Both the position numbers and the translations under genes were made by a program. The notes beneath the pieces were generated by a model. It had not been told where the DNA came from, did no database searches, and saw only the letters and a program-made list of their open reading frames with translations. DNA of 64,000 bases, taken from Diphasiastrum complanatum (Eukaryota > Streptophyta > Lycopodiopsida > Lycopodiales > Lycopodiaceae). Below, piece after piece: positions 27,801 through 37,261 of this stretch; within the stretch, counting starts at the first letter, position 1; the number at the start of each line of letters is the position of its first letter. Location of the stretch: contig CM055096.1 in NCBI GenBank assembly GCA_029204225.1, positions 75,117,521 to 75,181,520 on the forward strand, given 5' to 3'.

Positions 27801-28680
27801 AGTGACTAGTGGAAGTAGCATTTGCTTGTTGTTGGAACTGTTGTCTCCTTTCGTTGTTGTATTGCAGCATTCTATAATCCTTAATAAGGTGACCAGTACT
27901 CTTATAGTATTTACAGAATAGATTCTGTCTTGGATGGAAGGGTGAAGACTCTGAAGTTGATGGTGAGTTTGATACAGGTCGTTGCATGTTGCTCTTGTTG
28001 TCAGGATAGTCTGATTGTGTAGATCTCTTGGATCTAAACTTCTAATTTTTTGAATACAGAGCTTGAGGATCTGATCCTGAGCCTGAGGAGGAGGCTGATC
28101 TTCTAATCTCCTCTTGTAGGAGCAGCGAGATTACTCTTGATAGAGTGAGTTGCTCTTGGGTAGAAATTGCCATTACCCAATTTTCGTAGGCTTCAAGTAG
28201 ACTCGATAATATAGTCATGAGTGCATTGGAATCTTCTATGACTGAGCCAATTGCAGTCATCTGCTCCATAAGATTTTTGATTGTGTTGAGGTGGCTCGAA
28301 ACACTATATGCATCAAACATTCTGAGGGTGAAGAATTTTTTCCTCAAATGAAACTTGGATGTAACGTTTCTAATGTCGTAGAGAGTTGCTAGGATGTCCC
28401 ATGCATTCTTAGTTGTCTGAGCAGCACGTATGTGGTTGATCTAAGTATCCTTGATGTTGAGGGTGATCATGGCAAATGCTTTGCCATCTCTCAGTCTCCA
28501 CTTGGTGATGATGACTGCATCACCTTCTGGTTTGAGCTATGTGCCATCAATGATGTCCCATAGTCCTTTGGCTAAAAGTATAACCTTCATCTTGAATTTC
28601 CAGAGATGGTAGTTATCTCCATCGAGTTTGTCAATGATGATAAACTAGATGATGGATCCATTCTGGTTGAGCGAGTTCAT
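27793..28680 (-). pseudogene. Copia gag with decayed zinc knuckle
   Basis: Read from an ATG at 28680 with several stops: LDGDNYHLWKFKMKVILLA (UBN2-type gag start), then from 28347 RMFDAYSVSSHLNTIKNLME and LLQEEIRRSASSSGSGSDP. The knuckle reads CKYYKSTGHLIKDYR: the second and last Cys are Tyr, so metal binding is lost. It begins about 110 bp downstream of the primer site, as expected for gag. Confidence 0.85.
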
Positions 28681-28792
28681 TGGTAAAAACAACGACTGTC
28701 GGATTACTGTTGGCTGCGCATTTGCTAGAAAGATGTCTTGATAGAAACAAGACTGATAATCCGCAGTAGAAATGCAGACTACTGAAATGCCC

Positions 28793-28804
28793 GCTCTGAT
28801 ACCA
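28793..28804 (-). other. Primer binding site (initiator tRNA-Met)
   Basis: The minus strand reads TGGTATCAGAGC, at the border of the right-hand LTR. Confidence 0.92.
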
Positions 28805-29975
28805 CGTCGTAGAAATCTCGTGTGGGCCTGAGCAGCAGTAGAAGCTCAAGGATTGAGCGTGGCATGTAGGAATGGACACACAACAGTTAGCAGTAGAATT
28901 ATTCAAGTAGAAGAATTCATACAGAATGCGCAAATGAACGATGCAATAGTGAGACAAAAATTGCACTCTGATAAATATCAACAGTGAGTACAATAGCTTG
29001 AAGTAATAACTTTAGCAATAACGCCGGCTACAGATAAAAACTCTGATTGAAAGAGAAATTCAATTAACTCAAATTAACTCTTACATAGTTTGAATCAGCT
29101 AATATATAGATTTACAAGTGTCGAGGAACAAAATAACTTACAAGCCTTTAATGCTATTTATGTCAGTCTTTGCATATGTACAAAGTTGGAACCACCAACC
29201 GCCTTTGAGATATTTGGTTGTCCAGCTGTTTTAGGGTTGCTGATAAGTTGGCGACATCGGTGAGCCAATGTAGCAAAACATGAAAAAGCCGAAAAACTCG
29301 AAGGTGCCCTTAGACTGAAGGTTTGCAACTCCTGAAGGTGTCCTTACACTAAAGGTATGTAAATCCCTAAGGCGTCCTTAGATTCAAGACATCAAAGAAG
29401 ACGAAAAAGACGAAAAGTGCCTTACACTGAAGGCAGAGAAGAAGGCGAGGGTGTTTTAGATTACAGGCAGCGAAAAAGGTGAAAAAGGAGAACGTGCCTT
29501 AAAAATGATTTCTAAGGCATTCTGGCCATCTGGCGAATGTGTCGCATTTTTTCGCTAGTGCAAAATGGCGAAGGAGGTGAAAAAAGCAAAGGTGCCTCAA
29601 GAATGGTTTCTAAGGCATTCTGGCCACTTGGCCAGTGTGTCACATTTTTCGCTAAGGCGAAAAAGTGAAGGTGCCTTAAGAATGATTTCTAAGGCATTCT
29701 GGCCACTTGGCCAATGTGTCGCATTTTTCGGAAAGGCGGAAAAAGGGAAGGTGCCTTGAGAATGGTTTCTAAGGCATTCTGGCCACTTGGCCAGTGTGTC
29801 GCATTTTTCGCTAAGGCAAAAAGCGAAGGTGCCTTAAGAATGGTTTCTAAGGCATAAGGAAAAAACTTTAAAAGGGAAAAAATGTGAAGGTCCAAAATCA
29901 TGTTCTCTGCCTTCCGTTTTCAAGAAGATGCTCATTACTTGACGATTTTTAAGACTGAGCATAAGAAATCTAACA
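28805..29975 (-). repeat. 5' LTR, ~1.17 kb, with ~79-bp minisatellite in its first half
   Basis: Starts TGTTAGATTTCTTATGCTC at 29975 (minus) and ends next to the primer site. The tandem array occupies about 29480-29860, and a TATA-like CTATATATTAGC lies near 29110, giving a U3 of roughly 860 bp. The first ~565 bp match the truncated left copy. Confidence 0.8.
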
Positions 29976-30435
29976 TATTTAATCAATAGTTGTGCACTAT
30001 GGCGCTTATTAGCCTAAGGCCCCAATGTTGGACTCACACACGCAAGATGCCAAACGGTCACCTAAATCTAATATTTCTGACTCTCTACTTCATTTATGTA
30101 GTGTTTGGGCTTATTGCAGGAGCTTCTTGCCATATTTTAAAATATTCCATGTCATTCCCAGAATCGGAAAACATATGCCAATATGTCTTAAGGTCAATAA
30201 CTGTACTTGAATAGGTATTTTAAACAATTGTCAAATATCAACTTGAGGCCAAATTGGAGTACATTCCATTAGTTAGACCAAATGTCAATTTGTGAGAGCA
30301 CATTTGAACCTATATCTGATGATGACTCCTCAACTATAAGTCATACTATTGATCACCCCAAGAGCTACCCTAGGTGTGCATTATGGTTCTCAATTAGATA
30401 CCATGTTGTGGAGCACGACATTAGCAACTATAGAT
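29976..30435 (+). other. Unassigned; possible decayed reading frame interrupted by the next element
   Basis: The plus-strand frame 30282-30435 reads SDDDSSTISHTIDHPKSYPR, then RYHVVEHDISNYR up to the LTR border. Removing the 30.4-34.2 kb element would join this frame to 34187 onward (LPSNAQVS stop, then EDYDLGPSTLPTRRITLDTH). I do not recognise the protein. Confidence 0.3.
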
Positions 30436-30755
30436 TGTTGGAAATAATATTGGGTAATGCCACTTTGTTGGCTATTACTGGACATACTTGAAATGTACTC
30501 ATTAATGTAAATGTGGTTAAGGCCCAATGTGTCTCTAAATGGAGTAAATTACTTTAGGGCCCTTCGAATGTGAATGGGGCTAATGCTAAGAGGTTATTTG
30601 TGAGGAGGCATAACCTCCTCCTCCTCTCTCTCATGTTGAGTTCATTCTCTCTTTCATTGTATGGTGCAAGCTTATTGAATACAAGCATATTGTTCTCTCT
30701 CCATCTCTCTTGTATAATATGGCTTGAATCTCTGCTGCATGCTCTGATTTCAACA
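30436..30755 (+). repeat. 5' LTR of the non-autonomous element
   Basis: 320 bp, TG...CA ends, followed directly by the primer site. It contains a pyrimidine-rich stretch (CCTCCTCCTCCTCTCTCTC) near 30617. Confidence 0.95.
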
Positions 30756-30767
30756 TGGTATCAGAGC
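30756..30767 (+). other. Primer binding site (initiator tRNA-Met)
   Basis: TGGTATCAGAGC directly after the LTR end CAACA. Confidence 0.95.
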
Positions 30768-31390
30768 AGGGAATGGCTGACCCCTGAAGATCCAGACATG
30801 CAGTTTGATTCTTAAGTTTTGCATTTTTTTGCTGAGATATTTTCAGAATGTAGGAGTTTTATGTTCTGTTAGTTCTGTTTTAAGCAAAATGAATAAAAGA
30901 GAGAGAAGCATTTGTGTGCTTGTTGGTTTATTGTGAGAGAAATGCACAACACAAGAAAAGTTAATTTTGAAGGCAGTTGATCCATCTCGTTGGAAGAACA
31001 CCGATTAGCCACTGTCAGCAGTGATGCATTTATTCCGAAGAAACTATGAAGGTTCAATGAAGGCTGTTGCTAAACAACTGTTCCGAAATGGCTATTTCTG
31101 AAGAAGGCTTGTTGTTTCAACATTGTGATGATTGCACAAGAATGTGTACATTGAACTAGGATCCTCTTTGGCAAGACAATGTGTTAAGTCAAGAGTGTAA
31201 AACGAGGAGTTTTCGCAGGTTGTCTCAAGCTGCCTTCTTGGATCAGGCTGCTCCTGCCGACGTGAAATCAGTTTTTAAATTTTTACAAAGGAAATGGTGA
31301 TGCCTCACAGAACGTAATCTGTGGGGCAAATTTTAATTTGACAAAAAAAAAATTGACAATTTTTTCTTTTACAGGCATTTTCCGAACACC

Positions 31391-31900
31391 GGAAGGTGCA
31401 CGTAAAAAAATTTACGTTTTTTACATGCACTTTCCGCCCGGAAGGTGCGTGCAAAAAAAAAATTACGTCAAAAAAAAAAATGTAAAAACGGAATTCACAG
31501 AAGGGAAGGGCCGGCTCCTCGGCCCTTCTGCCCCGGAAGAGTGTGCGCCTGAGGGCGGAGTCCGGAAGGTGCATGTAAAAAAATTTACGTTTTTTACATG
31601 CGCCTTCCGCTCGAAAGGTGCTTGCAAAAACAAATTTACGTTAAAAAAAAAATGTAAAAACGGAATTCACGGAAGGGAAGGGCCGGCTCCTCGGCCCTTC
31701 CGCCCCGGAAGAGTGTGCGCCTGAGGGCGGAGTCCGAAAGGTGCACGTAAAAAAATTTACGTTTTTTACATGCACCTTCCGCCCAAAAGGTGTGTGCAAA
31801 AAAAAAATTACGTCAAAAAAAAAATGTAAAAATGAAATTCACGGAAGGGAAGGGCCAGCTCCTCGGCCCTTCCGCCCACGGAGGACCGTGCGCCCTCGGG
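31391..31900. repeat. Three 172-173-bp tandem units with internal hairpins
   Basis: Units begin at 31391, 31564 and 31736. Each contains a hairpin whose arms start GGAAGGTGCAYGTAAAAAA and pair with TTTTTTACATGCRCCTTCC around a 7-nt loop, and a second hairpin AGGGCC...GGCCCT in GC-rich DNA. A diverged copy of the first motif lies near 59800-59880. Confidence 0.9.
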
Positions 31901-31995
31901 CCTCCGCCCTCAGGCGCACACTCTTGGGGCCCCCCCACCCCCGCACCCGGGCCGTGAAGCATGCCTGATCGACTGAGTTGTTGAAATCTTGAATG

Positions 31996-32035
31996 CTTCT
32001 TGGTTTGTAAGGGGAGGCTCGAACTTGAGACCAAA
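31996..32035 (-). mobile_element. 5'-truncated tRNA-derived SINE
   Basis: 40 bp matching the 3' half of the SINE at 51958-52042, including the B-box region (GGCTCGAACTTGAGACC on plus). It is flanked by perfect 13-bp direct repeats GAAATCTTGAATG (31983-31995 and 32036-32048). Inserted inside the non-autonomous LTR element. Confidence 0.75.
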
Positions 32036-32744
32036 GAAATCTTGAATGAAGGAATGCAGTCCCGAAAGGAAGTGGAATTGAGCAAGATCTGGCCAGGCCG
32101 TTGTATGAAGGGCACTTGTTTGTCTCGACATTGTGCATTCAGTCCTGAAGAATGATGGTTGTTGGAGCCTAATCTGAAGTTCTGCCATCTGCAGGCCTGA
32201 CACGTTGGAAATACTGTGGAAAGAGGGATGACAAATTCAAGTGAGGTCGCGATCCAATACAGAGATGGCGCAATCCAGATCCGTGCAGAACGCGTGGAAG
32301 GAAGTCCGTTGGCTGGGTGAGAGTGACAGGACCGTGCAAGATTGAGGGTGCCCCAGAAGAAACTTACAATGGTGGACAGGCAGTTTTTTGAAAATATGAT
32401 GTCTGTCGCTGCTGGAGCTCGCTGTATCTTTCTTTGAAAAGTTCGTATGAAGGATAAGCAATCATCCTGTTGCTGTAGAAAAGCGTGAAGGACCAACGAT
32501 CTCTCAGGTTCTGCCAGAAATGCGTGTAGATGACAGATGTTGAGCGCAGCAAACAACCTGTTTCTGTTGTAAAAGTGTCTGAAGCCCGCTGGTTCTTTTG
32601 AAGCCGTTCAGGAGAGATTAAGTGCAGATTTGAACAGCCGTGAGGAACGCTCGATGCAGATTTTGGCTTTTGGCTTGGATAGAGAAGGCCCAAGGCCCCA
32701 ATCTCTGTGTGAAGAATGCATAGGGCTAGGCTCTAGCAATAGTG

Positions 32745-32877
32745 CTTCTTAATTTTCAATGGGAGTCTCGAACTTGCCAAAAAAAACTTTGGATGGCAAC
32801 CTAACCAACAAAGCCAATCCTATTGGGTCTCTCTAGCAACTTTGGATGGCAACGTAACCAACAAAGCCAATCCTATT
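32745..32877 (-). mobile_element. tRNA-derived SINE with internal duplication
   Basis: 133 bp flanked by perfect 13-bp direct repeats TCTAGCAATAGTG (32732-32744, 32878-32890). It starts CTTCTT like the other copies and has the B-box region (AGTCTCGAACTTG) and an A-box-side block that is present twice (ACTTTGGATGGCAAC at ~32792 and ~32839). Inserted in the same LTR element. Confidence 0.75.
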
Positions 32878-33861
32878 TCTAGCAATAGTGAGACGTAGAT
32901 TTTTCAAACATTTTTCAACCTTGGTGACCTACATGATTGAGGTTGAAGTTGAAAGTTTAACATGCCATTTGTCAAACTAAGTGAAGTGTTGTACTCTTGA
33001 AGGTTTTTTAAGCAAACTTGAAGTGCTCCTTAAAGGGCAAATAAATAAATATGGTCAAGGTTCTTGTTCTTCGATGTATACTTCAAACTTCTGTAGAAAT
33101 GTTGAAGTCCATTTCGTTTTCAAGCTATTAGAAGAAGACAGAACTTGAAAGTTCAAGATGTCTTGACAATCACAAAACTTATGCTATGAAGTTTTGATGT
33201 GATGCTTGAATCTGAAGTTTTGAAGCTCACTGTTGAAAAGAGGTGGAGTTTTTCAAACTTTAGGAAAATGGTATTTTCTGAAGTTCCAAAGTTCGCAGAA
33301 CCTTGAACATTGACAAGCTTTAATTTGAAGTTTGATGCTTTAATCTGTAAAAGAAATGTGCCCTAAGCCTGATTTGAAAGATTTGAAGGTCTGTTAAATG
33401 AAGAAAGTCTTGTCAAAGTGAAACTTTCGGATTGAAAGGCTGTGAAAGATCAGCCCTAAACAGAGAATGTGCAAAACTTGAAAGGTGAAGTTTGTACTTT
33501 CTGCTTTTATTTACTGAAAGATGACAAACCAGTACTGAAAGATGACAGAATTTTAGAATTAATTTTTTTGTGTCATATATTGTTGTGAAGTTCTTACCTT
33601 GCAGAACATCCTTCAACCTTACAATGTGAACTGCTCCAGCTTTGCAATGAAGTTTCAGCCCCTCAGATTATGTCGGAGTAGTCGAAGAATTGATTTTCTA
33701 TGCTATGTTACTAAAGAACAATTTATTTTTAAGGCAGAATATTTTTTTGGAGGTGTCATAATGCAAGATAGATTTTCATGGTAGGACATTGGTTGTTGTC
33801 ATTGTATGGAAGATGTAAGGCATGATGTAAAAGCTTCAACAAAGCTGACCTGAAGGCAGGG

Positions 33862-34181
33862 TGTTGGAAATAATATTGGGTAATGCCACTTTGTTGGCTA
33901 TTAATGGACATACTTGAAATGTACTCATTAATGTAAATGTGATTAAGGCCCAATGTGTCTCTAAATGGAGTAAGTTACTTTAGGGCCCTTCTAATGTGAA
34001 TGGGGCTAATGTTAAGAGGTTATTTGTGAGGAGGCATAACCTCCTCCTCCTCTCTCTCATGTTGAGTTCATTCTCTCTTTCATTGTATGGTGCAAGCTTA
34101 TTGAATACAAGCATATTGTTCTCTCTCCATCTCTCTTGTGTAATATGGCTTGAATCTCTGCTGCATGCTCTGATTTCAACA
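33862..34181 (+). repeat. 3' LTR of the non-autonomous element
   Basis: 320 bp; six substitutions and no indel against the 5' LTR by eye. Confidence 0.95.
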
Positions 34182-35084
34182 CAGATTGCCTAGCAACGCA
34201 CAAGTGTCATAGGAGGATTATGATTTAGGTCCAAGTACATTGCCAACTCGAAGAATCACCTTGGACACGCACACTATTTATGGAGTGAATACGATGCATG
34301 GTAGTCAACACAACCAATTATCGGATCTATTTCAAGATGAACTAGTACCATAACAATATGCCTTATCTTATAAAGAGGAAGTTAAATTGAAAAATTAGCA
34401 AATCTTCCAAATGCTATGGAATACAGTGGATACCAAATCAGCCTCCTCATAAGCCTCTGCATGTCTCTAAGACACTACTACCAAAGACGCTTGCATTGAT
34501 GAAAAATCATATAATTATAGTGGATTTTGGGCACTTGGCCACCCATGCATACCACTTTTTTAACTAAAAATGATAGGGAAGAGGATGCATGTATGAAGAA
34601 AGTGCATATCCCCATACATTTGCACATTATGTGCATTGAGGGGTGGGCCCCAAAAAGATTTCCCACCTTCTCTCTCCCACCCACTAAATTCAAATATCTT
34701 TTTCTAAATTCAAATATTTGAAGTTTGAAATTAAGGTTTTATTTTATTCACACACTTCAAGGTGCTTTAAACTTTAGCCAATAATCTTCATTACATGGCT
34801 TTCTTATTTATTTTGAATTACCAAAGAAATCTCTTGACTAGCTTAAACTGCTGTTTTTTTTTTCAATCCCGCAAATCCCTATCTTGGCCCCTTTTCAGGA
34901 ATAATTACCCACAAGCCCAAACTCACTAGCTTTAACTCCTGAATCGTTACCCACAGGCTTTTATCCATGGGCCGAAAAATGCACGGTTGAAAAAAACAGA
35001 AGAGGATGGAGTGAGGAGAGCAAAAGAGACAATAAAAAGAGAAAAATAAGGGGGGAGGAGGGATTTGGAACATACGTGCATGTG
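34182..35084. other. Unassigned AT-rich DNA
   Basis: The first ~150 bp may continue a decayed reading frame from before the LTR element. No domain is recognisable beyond that. Confidence 0.35.
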
Positions 35085-35230
35085 TGTGTACATACTGTGT
35101 GTGTGTGTGTGTGCGCGCACGCGTGCGTTCGTTGTGTGTGTGTGTGTGTGTGTGTGTGTGTCTGAGCTTTTCTCTGACACATCGATTGCGTGTGCGCATG
35201 TGCACGCGCGTGCACACACACACATACACA
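35085..35230. repeat. (GT)n/(GC)n alternating purine-pyrimidine tract
   Basis: GT runs at about 35096-35112 and 35134-35160, a GCGCGCACGCGTGCG block between them, and TGCACGCGCGTGCACACACA at ~35201-35225. Alternating purine-pyrimidine DNA of this kind can adopt Z-form. Confidence 0.9.
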
Positions 35231-35585
35231 CATATCTATAAAGTATAAAACTATTTTAGAGAGAGAATGTGTGTTTTGCTGTAAAAAAATGTCACATTGT
35301 GCCGCCAAAAATGTCACGCTCTGCCTGCAAAAAATGTTACCAATTTGCAAAGAGAAAAGCTAAAAAAATGTTTGAAAAAAAATGTATATAGATTCTTTCC
35401 TTGGTTTAAAAATGCATGTGTGCACTAACTACTTGTCATCCTTCATGATGACAAATCTGTGCCCGTCTCATACCCTTCTCACCCCTCTCTCCCCCTCACT
35501 TTGATTATGACCATCCATTATGGCTATTAGAGACTCTCTCCTATACCCTACTTTCTCTCTTTCACCCAATTTAAATTTTTCCATC

Positions 35586-35591
<6 letters not shown>

Positions 35592-35640
<49 letters not shown>
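35592..35640. repeat. (CT)n microsatellite
   Basis: About 24 CT units. Confidence 0.97.
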
Positions 35641-35643
<3 letters not shown>

Positions 35644-35649
35644 CAGGTG

Positions 35650-36345
35650 CTTTGGGGATGGGGATTTCCGAATTTTTTTTGACCCAAAGATCAAAATCCA
35701 GAATCAAAATTTTTCGATACCGGATCGACTCAAAAAACTGTAATTTTTTGATACCCAAAATTAGAATTTTACAATACGGGATCGACTCAAAAAATTTGTA
35801 AGTTTTCGATACCCAAAATAAAAAAATTTCGATATGGGATTGACTCGGAAAATTCGTAATTTTTCAATATCCAAAATCAAAATTTTTTGATACCCAAAAT
35901 AAAAAAATTTCGATATGGGATCGACTCAGAAATTGCGACTTTGTATGTTTTTCAATACAATGTAAATTTCGATACTATCAGTTAGAAATTCGACCCAGTG
36001 GTAACAGTCCGCCTGCTTGTACATTCAAAGTCGATCGTAATAAATGTAGCAGATCGTTGGCCGTCCATTGCCCCTCAATCCCTTCCTCGAAAAATGCGAC
36101 ACCGCCCTCCAATTTTAGGCAGAAATCAAAAATTTTCGATACGAGATCGACTCAAAAAGTTTGTAAATTTTTGGTACCTAAAATTAGAATTTTTTGATAC
36201 CCAAAATCAGAATTTTTCAATAGCCAAAATTCGCAATTTTTCGAAATAAAAAATGAATTTTTCGATACAGAATCGACTCGAAAAATTTGAAATTTTTCAA
36301 TACCCAAAATCAGATTTTTTTTATACCCAAAATCAGATGTCCACC
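35650..36345. repeat. Degenerate A/T-rich satellite
   Basis: More than ten irregular copies of TTTCGATACCCAAAATYAGAA and a longer form containing GGGATCGACTCRAAAAA, spaced about 20-60 bp apart, interrupted by a unique stretch at 35975-36120. The repeat explains the open frames here. Confidence 0.75.
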
Positions 36346-36413
36346 CGCCGTACTTCGACCACGTAGATACACACATACATCGACCACCCGTCAACAACGA
36401 GCACTCTTTACTA

Positions 36414-36415
<2 letters not shown>

Positions 36416-36504
<89 letters not shown>
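36416..36504. repeat. (GT)n(TA)n(CA)n compound microsatellite
   Basis: TA run about 36424-36466 flanked by GT and CA runs, forming a self-complementary block. Confidence 0.97.
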
Positions 36505-36507
<3 letters not shown>

Positions 36508-36640
36508 CAGATCTATACATGGGATGATGCCCCACCAAGCATCAATAGATGATGAAGCTAAATGTCATTATAAAGTTACAAATGGCTTGTACTTTGTGGA
36601 AAAACACAACTTCGAGCAACCTACATGGTTTTTTGATGAT

Positions 36641-36749
36641 TGTTAGCATGGCACAGTCCAATGCTCACAAATCTTAGAAATACTTGCAACTGTTTGAGTG
36701 TAGTACAAATCATAGTGTTTATCTGATTCTTTACATGGTATCAGAGCCC
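36641..36749 (+). other. LTR end with primer binding site (possible TRIM)
   Basis: TTTACA (to 36735) is followed by TGGTATCAGAGCCC (36736-36749), an initiator-tRNA primer site. A possible LTR start TGTTAGCATGG lies only 95 bp upstream (36641), which would be short even for a terminal-repeat-in-miniature element. No second LTR was found, so this may instead be the end of a longer, older LTR. Confidence 0.5.
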
Positions 36750-37261
36750 GATAGTCCTGCGTGCCTGATCAGTGAATATAGCTTGTCACAGGCTCCACAA
36801 TGAAGTGAGAAAGTCCTTTACAGGAGGTGAAAGCTTGGAGAGACAAAAATTGGAAGAAATCATTCCTTGGAGTATTTTAACAGCAGGTGACAGTGATTAG
36901 ATATACAATTTGACAGACTTTACATTTGGCTTGGTGGTTCTTTAACCCGTATTCCCTCTAATTAAAGCAATCGATAACTATATATAAAATGAACCAAGCC
37001 AAAACACAAACATGTTTGAGGAGAGATTGAAGGAGGCATACTTCATGTGACCTCAATTATCGAGTTGATCTTTCTATTTCCTTTGGAAACTAAAGAATGT
37101 GAAGTAACATGATCATGAAGCTACATCTCTCGAGTCGAAGACATCCTTCTCACATTATTGTTCTCAAGAGATTGACATGCTTCCATGGCCCAAAAAAATT
37201 GCAAATTTTAATGATTTGAGTCAGCCAGGTATTTAAGGCCCCCAATGTGCTTGGACGCCAA
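36750..37261. other. Region downstream of ORC1, no gene seen
   Basis: Lies between the primer-site remnant and the ORC1 stop. The ORC1 3' untranslated region should lie in its right part. No clear motif. Confidence 0.4.

Larger units (their letters stand above)
25352..29975 (-). mobile_element. Copia LTR retrotransposon, minus strand, deleted and 3'-LTR-truncated
   Basis: The minus-strand order is 5' LTR (29975-28805), initiator-tRNA primer site (28804-28793), gag, protease, integrase, a scrap of RT, a purine tract (AAGGAAGAG), then a 3' LTR starting at 25916. Both LTRs begin TGTTAGATTTCTTATGCTC and share about 565 bp including a ~79-bp tandem array. The 3' LTR loses similarity below ~25352. 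Most of RT and all of RNase H are deleted, and several stops occur, so it is not autonomous. Confidence 0.85.
30436..34181 (+). mobile_element. Young non-autonomous LTR retrotransposon (3,746 bp)
   Basis: Two 320-bp LTRs (30436-30755, 33862-34181) both start TGTTGGAAATAATATTGGG and end GATTTCAACA. I count six mismatches by eye. The primer site follows the left LTR; a short purine stretch (GAAGGCAGGG) precedes the right one. Flanks TAGAT and CAGAT are a probable 5-bp target duplication with one change. The 3.1-kb interior has no gag or pol motif; its longest open frame (minus, 31813-32556) crosses repeats and shows no domain. It looks like a large retrotransposon derivative mobilised in trans. 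Confidence 0.9.

Noticed and set aside
25433-29860. Two blocks of ~79-bp repeats considered as a CRISPR array or independent satellites
   Set aside because: Units are contiguous without unique spacers, the context is plant, and both blocks fall at the same position in a pair of copia LTRs.
31813-32556. A 247-codon minus-strand open frame inside the non-autonomous LTR element
   Set aside because: It crosses two SINE-related or hairpin repeats and poly-A/T runs, shows no domain, and the overlapping frames are also open.
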